Assembly: GCF_040144835.1 (NCBI RefSeq)
Contig: NZ_CP151632.1
Location: 3,844,001-3,908,000, forward strand
Direction: 5' to 3'
DNA from: Microbacterium sp. LWS13-1.2
GTDB lineage: Bacteria > Actinomycetota > Actinomycetes > Actinomycetales > Microbacteriaceae
Length of the DNA stretch: 64,000 bases
Position numbers and translations under genes: made by a program. Position 1 is the first letter of the stretch. Every line of letters starts with the position of its first letter. Under the pieces are notes generated by a model. It worked only from the letters and a program-made list of their open reading frames with translations, was not told where the DNA came from and searched no databases. This document shows, in pieces, positions 1 through 7,998 of this stretch.

Positions 1-24
1 GCCCGGGGATGGGAGACTTGTCGG

Positions 25-642
25 GTGAGTGACCTGCGTGCTGAATTGAGGGGCACGGTGGCCCCTGCCGTCCCGCAGTATCGGATGCTGCTGCCGCTGG
101 GCTGGCAGTCATACGACGTGACCGCCGATACCGAGCGGGAACTGCTGGGCGCGGCGCGGACGCGTCTTTCGCAGGCCGGTCGACCGGATCTCGCGTCGGG
201 TCTCGCCGTCCAGGTGGGGGATGCCTTGCGCAGCCTCCGTGCGCAGGACGCGTTCGCGTTCGCGCTGGCCGGCGAGACCGCGCCGTCCTGGGCCCTCGGA
301 GAGGCGAGTCTCGTGGGGCTCCGGCGCAAGTCCACCCCCGAGATCCCGCTGGACGCCGTGGTCGAGGACGCCGTCCGCAACCGGGGCGGCATCGCGATCG
401 GCGAGGGGCATCGCATGGTGCGCTGGACCGAACGTCGTCCGGTCACGCTCGAGGGCGTCGCAGCGGTCTCGTTCCTCATCAACTACCTCATCCCGATTCC
501 TGGAACCCGGCGGACGCAGGCCGTGCAATGGACGGCGACCGTCGCCCATGCGGCCGACATGGCCGAGGACGACCCGGTGCTGCTGGCGTGGGTCGCGCTC
601 TTCGACCACCACGTCGCCACCTTCACGTGGAGCACGCGCTGA
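25..642 (+). CDS. Conserved ~205-residue protein of a WXG cluster, function unknown
   Basis: The 205-residue protein starts at GTG with a GGGAG purine stretch upstream. I do not recognise a characterised family. Visible are an LPLGW motif near residues 24-28 and no signal peptide or strong membrane segment. The LPxGW start is shared with the 208-residue protein at 3942-4568, which suggests two distant paralogs flanking the WXG genes. It is the first of three tightly packed genes (1 base to the next, then a 4-base overlap) that precede the WXG-type genes, so a chaperone, adaptor or immunity-like role in type VII-type secretion is possible. That role is inferred from position only. Confidence 0.75.
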   Translation: MSDLRAELRGTVAPAVPQYRMLLPLGWQSYDVTADTERELLGAARTRLSQAGRPDLASGLAVQVGDALRSLRAQDAFAFALAGETAPSWALGEASLVGLRRKSTPEIPLDAVVEDAVRNRGGIAIGEGHRMVRWTERRPVTLEGVAAVSFLINYLIPIPGTRRTQAVQWTATVAHAADMAEDDPVLLAWVALFDHHVATFTWSTR

Positions 643-643
643 C

Positions 644-1261
644 ATGCAGATCAACCTTCGACACGATCCCGAGCGCAGCCTCCCCGTTCCTCATGTCGAG
701 CGGTCCGCCGACGAGCGCGCGCTCTGGGCACGGGAGACCGCCTACGCCTTCGCCGCACGCGAGGGATTCGACGACGCCACGGCGGAGCGCATCACCGCGG
801 CGCTGAACGACATCGCCGGCGCGACCGGCGACGACCGCCGGAACCTGCTCCTGATCGGGGCGGATGGTCGCGTACTGGCGCCGTTCACCGTGTTCGCGGC
901 ATCCGAACCGCTGGCCGAGCCCGAGCAGGCTGCCTTCCTGTGGTCGGCCTCGGCACTGCTGCCGCCGACCACCGAGGTCGTGGAGTCGGCGCAGCTGGGC
1001 GCCGGGATCTCGGTGACGCTGCTCGAGCGTCATGACGATCACGACTACGGATTCCGGCGCTGGCTCTTCGTCGGGCAGAACGCCACGCTCGGCGCCGTGC
1101 TCGGTCCTGTCGCACCGTACGGCCTGGCGTTCGTGGAGGACTCTGCGGGCGGCATCCTGCACGAGTCGGTCCTCGAGGGCTTCCTGCCGTCGGCCGACCG
1201 CACGCGCGTCGAAGCGCTCGATGCCGCAGTGGTGCGAGCGGGAGAGGACTGGCCGCTGTGA
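644..1261 (+). CDS. Hypothetical protein in WXG cluster
   Basis: The ATG at 644 was chosen because it lies one base after the upstream stop; the reading frame is open much further upstream, but there it overlaps the previous gene. The product has 205 residues, is acidic and soluble, and shows no recognisable catalytic motif. It is about the same length as the first protein of the cluster, and its stop overlaps the next GTG by four bases (GTGA), which implies translational coupling. I cannot assign a function. Its only clue is co-transcription with membrane and WXG-type proteins. Confidence 0.75.
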   Translation: MQINLRHDPERSLPVPHVERSADERALWARETAYAFAAREGFDDATAERITAALNDIAGATGDDRRNLLLIGADGRVLAPFTVFAASEPLAEPEQAAFLWSASALLPPTTEVVESAQLGAGISVTLLERHDDHDYGFRRWLFVGQNATLGAVLGPVAPYGLAFVEDSAGGILHESVLEGFLPSADRTRVEALDAAVVRAGEDWPL

Positions 1262-2034
1262 GCGATCGCACCCTGACAAGCCTCGTCGACGAGGTCGACG
1301 AGTGGGGTCCCGTGGACTGGTGGCGGCTCGAGCTGCGCTCGTTCGTCACGGCGCCCTACGCGCAGCACGCCCTCGTCGTGCTGGCCCCGAAGGAGGCGGT
1401 GCGCGCGGAGCATCGCGGCGTCCGTGCAGGAAGCTGCCTGCAGTCCCTCGCGTACATGTTCCTGCTGGTGGCCCCGCTCGTCGGGGCGGCGGCCATGCTC
1501 CGCTGGGTCGTCGGCGGAAGCGCGTTCGACTTCCCTCTCGCCTTCGCCGGCGTGCTCACGCTCATCTCGTTCCTCGCCACCGCATGGAGCGAGTACCAGC
1601 GCTACCGTCATCCCCGCGCCGTCGCGCAGTCGGGAATCCGCACGACCACGCTGATGCACATCGTGCCCGGCCTGTTCACGGCGCTCATCGCCATCACCGC
1701 GGGGCGCGAGCTTCTGGGCGACGGCACCTGGGTCTGGCTCGTCGTCATCCTGGCCGACGTGGTGGTCTACGCGGCGATCCTCGTGCGAGGCGTGACCATC
1801 AAGGGCGGTCCGCAGAACCCGCACGACAATGTCGACCAGAGCATGAAGGAGATCCCGCCGTCGACGCTGACCGGGATCATGGCCGAGCGGGATGCCGCGA
1901 TCGACCTGCTCGTCGCACGCGGCAAGATCACCGCCGACGTCGGAGCAGAGGCCCGTACGACGGCACCGGGGTGGCTCGCGCTCACGCTCGCACCGGAGGC
2001 GGGCTCCGCCTATTACCGCCCTGATCAGGCCTGA
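1258..2034 (+). CDS. Four-helix membrane protein of WXG cluster
   Basis: The 258-residue protein starts with GTG overlapping the preceding stop. Hydrophobic segments lie near residues 62-84, 92-110, 131-150 and 158-178, followed by a soluble C-terminal third with a short motif, PPSTLTGIMAERD, near residue 200. The soluble tail is probably cytoplasmic. It closes the first three-gene block; about 100 bases follow before the first WXG-like gene. It resembles no transporter family I can name. A membrane partner for the WXG proteins is possible but not shown. Confidence 0.75.
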   Translation: MSDRTLTSLVDEVDEWGPVDWWRLELRSFVTAPYAQHALVVLAPKEAVRAEHRGVRAGSCLQSLAYMFLLVAPLVGAAAMLRWVVGGSAFDFPLAFAGVLTLISFLATAWSEYQRYRHPRAVAQSGIRTTTLMHIVPGLFTALIAITAGRELLGDGTWVWLVVILADVVVYAAILVRGVTIKGGPQNPHDNVDQSMKEIPPSTLTGIMAERDAAIDLLVARGKITADVGAEARTTAPGWLALTLAPEAGSAYYRPDQA

Positions 2035-2137
2035 ATCTCTGAATGGGGAATGGTCCCCATGGGCTGATCGCGTCATGCCGGTTACCGTGGAGTCATCGGC
2101 CCGGGGTGGGTCGTGAATCTGAGTGAGGGAGTTGACG

Positions 2138-2425
2138 ATGGCCGATTTCGGTGCTTCGTATGCGGAGATGGAGCAGGTGGCGTCGTCGCTGTCGCAGGCT
2201 CGTGATGACATCCAGGGCCAGTTGGACTCGTTGAAGAGCCAGGTGGACACGCTGCTGGGTGAGGACTTCAAGACGCAGCACGCTTCGGGCAAGTTCGGTG
2301 AGGGTTACACGGAGCTGACGACGGGTCTGAAGGGTGCGGTGGACGGCATCAACGACATGTCGGAGTCGCTGCTCGGCATGATGCGCGCGATCCAGGACCT
2401 CGACCAGCAGCTCGCCGGCGGCTGA
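2138..2425 (+). CDS. WXG100-like small helical protein (no W)
   Basis: The 95-residue product has the length and helix-turn-helix hairpin layout of WXG100/ESAT-6 proteins exported by type VII systems. The start at 2138 is set by GAGGGAG at 2125-2131, seven bases ahead; an in-frame GTG at 2123 is less likely. The central turn reads LLGEDFKTQ near residues 40-48, so the tryptophan of the classical WXG turn is replaced. Polar, Gln/Asp-rich helices flank the turn and no signal peptide is seen, as expected for the family. The next gene, after a hairpin, encodes a second family member, as in ESX heterodimer pairs. Confidence 0.75.
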   Translation: MADFGASYAEMEQVASSLSQARDDIQGQLDSLKSQVDTLLGEDFKTQHASGKFGEGYTELTTGLKGAVDGINDMSESLLGMMRAIQDLDQQLAGG

Positions 2426-2453
2426 ACCGCGCTCACACCACAAAGCTCGAGAG

Positions 2454-2491
2454 CCTGACCGGAGCGCCGCGCGCAGCGGCCTCCGGTCGGG
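2454..2491 (+). terminator. Hairpin between two WXG-type genes
   Basis: An 11-base stem with one mismatch (CCTGACCGGAG at 2454-2464 against CTCCGGTCGGG at 2481-2491) encloses a 16-base GC-rich loop. There is no clear T tract. It lies between two co-directional WXG-type genes, so it could attenuate transcription or stabilise the upstream mRNA and set unequal levels of the two products. This is structure read by eye only. Confidence 0.45.
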
Positions 2492-2510
2492 CCGTTTCGG
2501 AGGGAATGCG

Positions 2511-2813
2511 ATGACGGACGTGAGGATCGACTTCGACGCGATGAGCGCGAGCCGGCATGCGTACGCCAACATGCGGACGATGCTGGAAGACGCCACCGGC
2601 GCGCTTGCGAACGTGTCGGGTTCGGCGGTGCCGCAGGACGAGCTGCGACGGCGACTCGAAGACCTTCACGGGTCGTGGGGCGGGGGCATGAAGAAGCTCG
2701 CACGCTACGCGGAGGACGCCGGTGCCGGCCTCGAGGGCATCCTCGAGGCGTTCCAGGGACTGGACTCCGAGCTCGGCGCGAGCATGGTGCCACAGGAAGG
2801 AAGCTCGGCGTGA
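2511..2813 (+). CDS. WXG100 family protein
   Basis: The 100-residue protein has a canonical WXG turn (W56-G57-G58 in SWGGGMKKL) between two amphipathic helices, the hallmark of WXG100 substrates of type VII secretion. It has no signal peptide. GGAGG at 2500-2504 precedes the ATG. The stop overlaps the GTG of the next gene by four bases. It probably pairs with the W-less relative just upstream or with the larger WXG-containing protein downstream. No EccC/EssC ATPase gene is in this window, so the export route is inferred. Confidence 0.8.
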   Translation: MTDVRIDFDAMSASRHAYANMRTMLEDATGALANVSGSAVPQDELRRRLEDLHGSWGGGMKKLARYAEDAGAGLEGILEAFQGLDSELGASMVPQEGSSA

Positions 2814-3937
2814 CCGATTTCACCGCGCTCGGCTTCGACCCCGCACCCGGCGACATCGCGACGCTCGACGGCTATCTCGACGCACTGTCGGCGGGCTGCG
2901 ACGGCGTCGACGACGCTCTGTCGATGCTCGACGGCGGCGACGACGCCGACTGGGTCGGCCTCTCCGCCACGGCGTTCCGCGCCTCCATGAGCGAGGACTT
3001 CCGGCCGCAGCTGTCGGACACCGGCGAGGCCCTGCGGACCTCGCGGAACGCGCTCCGCACCTGGACCACCCAGCTCACCTCCTTCCAGCAGCGCGCACGC
3101 GTGCTCGCCGAAGAGGCGGATGCCGCCGCCGCCCGGATCGCTTCGTGCGAGAACGCGCATGCCACCGCACTGGAGCACAAGGACGACGACGCCGCCGATC
3201 CCGACGCGGTGTCGGATGCGGCGCTCGCGCTCGGCAGCGCCGACGCCGAGCTCGAGGAGATCCGCGCCGCGGCACGGGCACTGCAGACCGAGGTCGACGA
3301 CGAGGCCGCTGCGGCCGCGCGTTCGCTGAACGACGCCGGCGGGATCCTCGACGACTACGCCGGCAACGCGTTCTCGAACTTCTTCGGCGACGCCGGGGAG
3401 TGGCTCGCCGACACCGGCGCCTGGCTCATGGACAACGTGGTGCCGATCCTGGAGGACATCCTCCGGGCGGCCCTTCCGGTCATCGCGATCCTGTCGCTCT
3501 TCTTCCCGGCGCTGGGCGCCGTCGCGCTGATCATGTCGGGTATCCTGGTGGCGATCGACGGACTTCAGGCGCTCACCGGGCGTGGGGACTGGACGGACTT
3601 CGCGGTCGGCGCGCTCGGGATGCTCGCGGGCGGCGCCCTCGGCATGGCGGCGAAGTCGCTCATCGGTCCGGGCGGGCAGGTGCTGATCCCCTCGATCCAG
3701 CGCATGACGCCGGCGCTGGCCGGCGGCGGGACCGCGGCCGGATCGCTCGCTGTCGCGCTCAACGTGAACATGCAGAACATGGTCTCGAACACCTACTGGA
3801 TGACCTCGCAGGCCAAGGACGCGCACGACAACGGCCAGAGCTTCGTCGAGAGCCTGAGCGGTCCGTGGCAGAACCTGGGGGAGCGCGTGGACAACACGAT
3901 CCGCGGCAACGGACCCCGCACCGACGAGGAGCTCTGA
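2810..3937 (+). CDS. WXG-containing protein with hydrophobic central region
   Basis: The 375-residue protein starts at GTG 2810, coupled by a GTGA overlap and preceded by CAGGAAGG; the frame is open upstream but there it overlaps the WXG100 gene. Residues 1-200 are helical and charged with a WVG motif at 48-50, like an N-terminal WXG/LXG module. Residues about 215-310 hold a long hydrophobic stretch (two or three potential membrane helices rich in Gly/Ala), and the C-terminus is soluble. This layout fits a large type VII substrate or membrane-inserting effector. No toxin active site is recognisable. It sits directly before a 208-residue protein that could be its partner. Confidence 0.7.
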   Translation: MTDFTALGFDPAPGDIATLDGYLDALSAGCDGVDDALSMLDGGDDADWVGLSATAFRASMSEDFRPQLSDTGEALRTSRNALRTWTTQLTSFQQRARVLAEEADAAAARIASCENAHATALEHKDDDAADPDAVSDAALALGSADAELEEIRAAARALQTEVDDEAAAAARSLNDAGGILDDYAGNAFSNFFGDAGEWLADTGAWLMDNVVPILEDILRAALPVIAILSLFFPALGAVALIMSGILVAIDGLQALTGRGDWTDFAVGALGMLAGGALGMAAKSLIGPGGQVLIPSIQRMTPALAGGGTAAGSLAVALNVNMQNMVSNTYWMTSQAKDAHDNGQSFVESLSGPWQNLGERVDNTIRGNGPRTDEEL

Positions 3938-3941
3938 CCCC

Positions 3942-4568
3942 ATGACGCCGACGACCGGTGACCGCGTCTGGCAGCGCCTGCCGCAGGGCTGGATCGAGTT
4001 CCGGGCGTTCGGCGATCGCACCCCGGACGAGTGGCTGGCTTGGTACCTCGCGAGCGGTGACGGCTGGCTCCCCGACGAGGCGCGGACGGCGATCGTCGAG
4101 GGCTTCCGCGCCGGCGTCGCCGCTTTCGCGGGAACCGACTTCGACTTCGCGGGCGTCTCGCTCACCGCGGGCGAGCGACCCGCCGCGTCGTTCCTGTGCA
4201 CCAACGTGGTGCGCGCGGCGCCCGGCGTCGACGTGCCGAGCACGCCTTTCCACCGGCTGTTCCCCCTCGTGCGCTTCGGCGAGGAGGCGGGCGCCGAGAC
4301 CTTCACCGCGCCGGACGGTCGCGTCGGCACCGTCGCCAGTGGCCGGCTGCTCACGGGCGGCATCCCGAACGTGGCGACCGTCGGCGAGCTGCTTCTGCCG
4401 GAAGAGGGCGGAACCGTCCTCGTGATGGGCATGTGCTCGGACCCGTCCCAGCGGGCGGAGCTGGCGCTGCTGACCGCCTTCGTGCTGTCGACGACGCAGG
4501 TCCTGCCGGAAGGTGTCGAGCCGGCGCTGCCGCTTGCCGATTCCGGCTCCGCGCAGCGCACCGCGTAA
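3942..4568 (+). CDS. LPxGW-motif protein after the WXG effector-like gene
   Basis: The 208-residue protein is encoded four bases after the large WXG protein. Near residues 13-17 it has RLPQGW, matching the LPxGW motif of the first protein in the window, and it is soluble throughout. The close coupling to a possible effector gene is typical of a cognate chaperone or immunity protein, but nothing in the sequence proves this. I do not recognise a characterised family. Confidence 0.7.
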   Translation: MTPTTGDRVWQRLPQGWIEFRAFGDRTPDEWLAWYLASGDGWLPDEARTAIVEGFRAGVAAFAGTDFDFAGVSLTAGERPAASFLCTNVVRAAPGVDVPSTPFHRLFPLVRFGEEAGAETFTAPDGRVGTVASGRLLTGGIPNVATVGELLLPEEGGTVLVMGMCSDPSQRAELALLTAFVLSTTQVLPEGVEPALPLADSGSAQRTA

Positions 4569-4578
4569 TCTGACGTGC

Positions 4579-5247
4579 ATGGCTTTCACCTTCATCCGGC
4601 CGGAATCGCGCCCGTGGATCGGCGGCGCGACGGCGGATGACGTCACCGTCGCGGAGGCAGACCGCGTCGCGCTGCTGCTCCGCGGCGACTACGAGCGGTG
4701 GTCGCGATGGGCCTTCGGCCTCGCCGCCTTCGTGGTGACCGCGGTCGGTGTGTTCGTCGCCCTGGGCATGGTGGATGCGATCTTGCAGCTGGGACGCCCC
4801 GCCGCGCTCGTGGATCTCGTGGTGACGGTCGTCGCCGCGATCCTCGCCGGCGTCGCGGCGTTCGGGCTCGTGCGGCTGTGGCTCACCGGACGTGCGCTCA
4901 CGACGAGCGCCGCCGCATGGCTGCGCGCACCGTTCCGGGCGGGTTCTCATCAGCGCCGCGCCGGCGGGTGGGTGCAGGCGCGAACCGTCTATCTCGAGCC
5001 GCGCAACCTCGTGAGGCTGCTGACGTCCTCGCTGGCGTTCCTCACGGCGATCTTCGGCATCGCGGCCGCGGTTCGCGACCTCGCGGGTGGTGACGTCAAC
5101 GGTCTGTCGGCCGCCGCGGGCCTGATCGGCCTGATCGCGCTCGCGTGCGGGCTCGGCCAGGCGGGCGGTGTGCTCCGCATCGGCTCCGGGGTCGCCGAGG
5201 GCGATCCGCTCTGGCACCGCATCCGCTCCGCCTTCGCCCCGCGCTGA
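4579..5247 (+). CDS. Four-helix membrane protein, unknown function
   Basis: The ATG at 4579 follows the previous stop by ten bases; longer in-frame starts overlap the neighbour. The 222-residue product has hydrophobic segments near 44-66, 76-100, 143-165 and 173-195, arranged as two helical hairpins separated by a basic, tryptophan-containing loop. The plan is similar to the 258-residue membrane protein at 1258. It ends the WXG cluster; the next gene belongs to DNA repair. Confidence 0.7.
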   Translation: MAFTFIRPESRPWIGGATADDVTVAEADRVALLLRGDYERWSRWAFGLAAFVVTAVGVFVALGMVDAILQLGRPAALVDLVVTVVAAILAGVAAFGLVRLWLTGRALTTSAAAWLRAPFRAGSHQRRAGGWVQARTVYLEPRNLVRLLTSSLAFLTAIFGIAAAVRDLAGGDVNGLSAAAGLIGLIALACGLGQAGGVLRIGSGVAEGDPLWHRIRSAFAPR

Positions 5248-5329
5248 GCTCCCGCCCGCCTCGGAGGGGCCGCACAGCCATGTCCGATTTCCGCGAGCGA
5301 CTGTCGGGGGAGCGTGTCAGGCTAGGGGC

Positions 5330-7024
5330 ATGAGCCTCACCATGACACCCGGCGCGCGCCTCGGCGCCATGTCATTCGACGAGCGCTATCGAGCGATCGA
5401 CTCGCGCGATGCGCGCTTCGATGGGCAGTTCGTGACGGCGGTCCGCTCCACGGGCATCTACTGCCGGCCGAGCTGCCCCGCCCGCACCCCCAAGCCGTCG
5501 AACGTCACGTTCTATCCGACGAGCGCGGCCGCCCACGAGGCGGGCTACCGCGCGTGCAAGCGGTGCCTTCCTGAAGCGGCACCGGGCTCACCGCAGTGGA
5601 ACCTCCGGGGCGACACCGCGGGCCGCGCCATGCGCCTCATCGCCGACGGCGTGGTCGAGCGCGAGGGCGTTCCCGGGCTCGCGCGGCGGCTCGGCTACTC
5701 CCCGCGGCACCTGACGCGGCTCCTCACGACCGAGCTCGGTGCCGGACCCCTGGCCCTCAGCCGCGCGCACCGGGCGCAGACGGCCCGCATGCTGCTCGTG
5801 GGCACCGATCTGCCGGCCGCCGACGTCGCCTTCTCGTCGGGCTTCGCGAGTGTGCGGCAGTTCAACGACACCATCCGCGAGGTGTTCGGGATGCCGCCGC
5901 TCGAGCTCCGCGCGCGGCGACGGCTGTCGCGACCCGGCGAACGGCAGGCCGCTGCGCCCGCGCAGGGCGCGCCCGGCGTCACGATCGACCTGGCGCTCCC
6001 GCACCGGGGTGCGCTCGATGCCGCGGGTCTCTTCGCATGGATGGCCGCCCGCGCGGTGCCGGGCGCCGAGGCGGCCACCGCCTCGACGTTCGCCCGCACG
6101 CTGCGTCTTCCCCACGGGCCGTCATGGTTCGAGCTCCGCCTGGACGACGTGGGCCGTGTCCGCCTGCGCGCGGCGATGACGAACCTCGCGGATCTGTCGA
6201 CCCTCGTCACGCGTGCGCGGCGTCTGTTCGACCTCGATGCCGACCCGGTCGCCGTCGACGAGTCGCTGGCGCAGCATCCGCAGCTCGCTCCGCAGGTCGC
6301 GGGTCTTCCGGGCATCCGCGTGCCGGGCGCCGCCGACCCGCACGAGATGCTCATCCGGGCCATGGTCGGCCAGCAGATCACGGTCGTGGCCGCACGCACG
6401 GCGCTCACGGCGCTGACCGCGGCGCTCGGCGAGGAGGTGCCCGCCTTCGCGGGCATGCTCTCCGGGACCCCTGCGGCCGCCCCCGAAGCGGCGGCCGCCG
6501 ACCCAGCTGGCGTCGGCGCAGCGGACGCGCCTGTCCCTGTCCGGCTGTTCCCGACGATGTCCGCGATCGCCGAGCGCGGGGGAGAGGTGCTGCGCGGGCC
6601 CGCCGCCCGCATCCGTGCGATCACCGGAGCGGCCGCCGCCCTCGCCGACGGCACGCTCACCCTCACCCCGGGCGACGACGCGGTCGAGCAGCGGGCGGCC
6701 CTCCTGGCGATGCCCGGCATCGGCCCGTGGACCGCCGACTACGTGCGCATGCGGGTGCTCGCCGACCCCGACGTCTTCCTGCCGGGCGACGTCGCCGTCC
6801 GCGCGGGCGCCGCCGCTCTCGGGCTCCCCGCCGAGCCGCGCGCGCTCGACGACTGGGCTGCGCGCACCGCGCCGTGGCGCAGCTACCTCACCGCTCACCT
6901 GTGGAACGCGGTCCCGCCGAGGGCGCCCGCCACAGCACGCGCCGCACGACCGCTCCGCGAGGCGCGAGCGGACGCATCCGTCCCATCCACTCCGTCCCCA
7001 TCGACCACCGGAGGCTTGTCATGA
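5330..7024 (+). CDS. alkA: Ada-type regulator fused to AlkA-type 3-methyladenine DNA glycosylase
   Basis: The 564-residue multidomain protein removes alkylated bases and probably activates its own operon. In order: an Ada-type zinc domain with cysteines C45, C49, C76 and C79; an AraC-type HTH near residues 95-190; an AlkA N-terminal domain near 205-320; and an HhH-GPD glycosylase domain with GIGPWTADY, where D470 is the expected catalytic aspartate. C45 matches the methyl-accepting cysteine of Ada. An Ala/Pro-rich insertion near residues 380-405 is a linker not usual for AlkA. The start at 5330 is the first ATG before the domain; a second ATG is 14 codons in. The stop overlaps ogt (ATGA). Confidence 0.92.
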   Translation: MSLTMTPGARLGAMSFDERYRAIDSRDARFDGQFVTAVRSTGIYCRPSCPARTPKPSNVTFYPTSAAAHEAGYRACKRCLPEAAPGSPQWNLRGDTAGRAMRLIADGVVEREGVPGLARRLGYSPRHLTRLLTTELGAGPLALSRAHRAQTARMLLVGTDLPAADVAFSSGFASVRQFNDTIREVFGMPPLELRARRRLSRPGERQAAAPAQGAPGVTIDLALPHRGALDAAGLFAWMAARAVPGAEAATASTFARTLRLPHGPSWFELRLDDVGRVRLRAAMTNLADLSTLVTRARRLFDLDADPVAVDESLAQHPQLAPQVAGLPGIRVPGAADPHEMLIRAMVGQQITVVAARTALTALTAALGEEVPAFAGMLSGTPAAAPEAAAADPAGVGAADAPVPVRLFPTMSAIAERGGEVLRGPAARIRAITGAAAALADGTLTLTPGDDAVEQRAALLAMPGIGPWTADYVRMRVLADPDVFLPGDVAVRAGAAALGLPAEPRALDDWAARTAPWRSYLTAHLWNAVPPRAPATARAARPLREARADASVPSTPSPSTTGGLS

Positions 7025-7533
7025 CCACCGCGACCATCCAGACCCTCGAGACGCCCGACGGCGCCTTCACGCTCCTCGCCGACGACGCGGGGCGCGTGCT
7101 CGCCTCGGGCTGGACCGCCGACCCTGCGGCGATCCTGGCCCGGCTGTCGGAGCGCGTGCGCCCCTCGATCGTCGAGACAGGAGAGACGGATGCCGCCGCC
7201 GCTGTGGCGGCCTACTACGAGGGCGACCTCGCCGCGATCGACGACGTCGAGGTCGCGCAGCACGGCACCCCGATGCAGCTCGCCGGCTGGGCGGCGCTGC
7301 GGCGCATCGCCCCCGGTCGTCCGCTGACCTACAGCGAGTTCGCCGCCGAGCTCGGCTCTCCGAGCGCCGTGCGCGCCGCGGCATCCATCTGCGCCCGCAA
7401 CGCCCCAGCCCTGTTCGTGCCCTGCCATCGCGTGCTGCGCACCGACGGAAGCCTCGGCGGGTTCGCCTGGGGCCTGCCCGTCAAGCGGCGGCTGCTCGAC
7501 CGCGAGGCCGCGGTGCCCGCGCTGATCGCGTAA
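7021..7533 (+). CDS. ogt: Methylated-DNA-[protein]-cysteine S-methyltransferase
   Basis: The 170-residue suicide enzyme transfers the alkyl group of O6-methylguanine (or O4-methylthymine) to its own cysteine. The active site VPCHRVL gives C135, followed by the [17 protein letters not shown] segment that forms the DNA-binding domain end. Length and motif order match Ogt/MGMT proteins. Its ATG overlaps the alkA stop by four bases, so repair by base excision and by direct reversal are co-expressed, with the Ada-like domain of the upstream protein as the probable sensor. Confidence 0.93.
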   Translation: MTTATIQTLETPDGAFTLLADDAGRVLASGWTADPAAILARLSERVRPSIVETGETDAAAAVAAYYEGDLAAIDDVEVAQHGTPMQLAGWAALRRIAPGRPLTYSEFAAELGSPSAVRAAASICARNAPALFVPCHRVLRTDGSLGGFAWGLPVKRRLLDREAAVPALIA

Positions 7534-7616
7534 GCCTCCGGCACCCCGGATCGTCCCAGGACGCTCCGGGGCGTGCGGCGTCCACGGGGGCCACCCGCGA
7601 AGAACTTCCGGGGAGG

Positions 7617-7657
7617 CGGAAAGCGCTTGTTGCGCCCAGGGAATTCTCAGGTATAGG
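7617..7657 (+). promoter_or_regulatory. Candidate promoter with LacI-type dyad upstream of leader ORF
   Basis: GGAAAGCGCTTG at 7617-7628 centres on the palindrome AAGCGCTT, the core usual for LacI-family operators. It runs into TTGTTG/TTGCGC (7627-7635), with TATAGG at 7652-7657 as a -10 candidate 16-19 bases on. A transcript from here would start near 7664 and carry the 26-codon ORF. The assignment is by eye; the dyad could also be chance. Confidence 0.4.
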
Positions 7658-7720
7658 CTGGAGGGCTGGCGTGTCGTTTCGGCGGCACCCGGCTCATGTC
7701 CCGCGAACAAGGAGGAAGCC

Positions 7721-7801
7721 ATGTCTCAGGCCGTCGTCACCACGAAGCCGATTGTCTTCCTGCCTGCTTCCGGGACGCCGCGCGTCGCCCTCGAGGGATA
7801 A
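7721..7801 (+). CDS. 26-residue leader-peptide-like ORF before ABC exporter
   Basis: A 26-codon ORF (ATG 7721, TAA 7799-7801) sits behind AAGGAGG at 7709-7715, one of the strongest ribosome-binding sites in the window. The peptide (start MSQAVVTTKPIVFLPASG) has no signal or membrane segment. It lies 197 bases ahead of a heterodimeric ABC exporter. In Bacillus subtilis the small ORF bmrB precedes the similar exporter genes bmrCD and controls them by ribosome-mediated attenuation. The same logic is plausible here but is inference. It could instead be an unrelated small protein. Confidence 0.5.
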   Translation: MSQAVVTTKPIVFLPASGTPRVALEG

Positions 7802-7998
7802 TCCCCGGGCCGACCTCCGCCGATCCGCCGCACCCGCGGCGCCGCCGCTCGCAACGCCGCGCGGCATAGGATCACCAGCTCCCGCGTTCTGACGTACAGG
7901 ACGCCTCTCCGGCGACCCCGCACGCTGTCTGTGCAGTGCGCCGTCCCCGCCGTTCCCGCGGCATCGAAACGCCCCCGCCACACCACTCGTCAAGGATC
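7802..7998 (+). other. GC-rich leader between small ORF and ABC exporter genes
   Basis: There are 197 bases without a convincing gene. It contains GCGGCGCCGCCGC and GCCGCGCGGC self-complementary tracts (7835-7865) that could fold into alternative hairpins, then TAGGAT at 7867-7872 as a possible -10 element. A weak AAGGA (7992-7996) precedes the exporter ATG. No T-rich terminator is seen. Confidence 0.4.
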
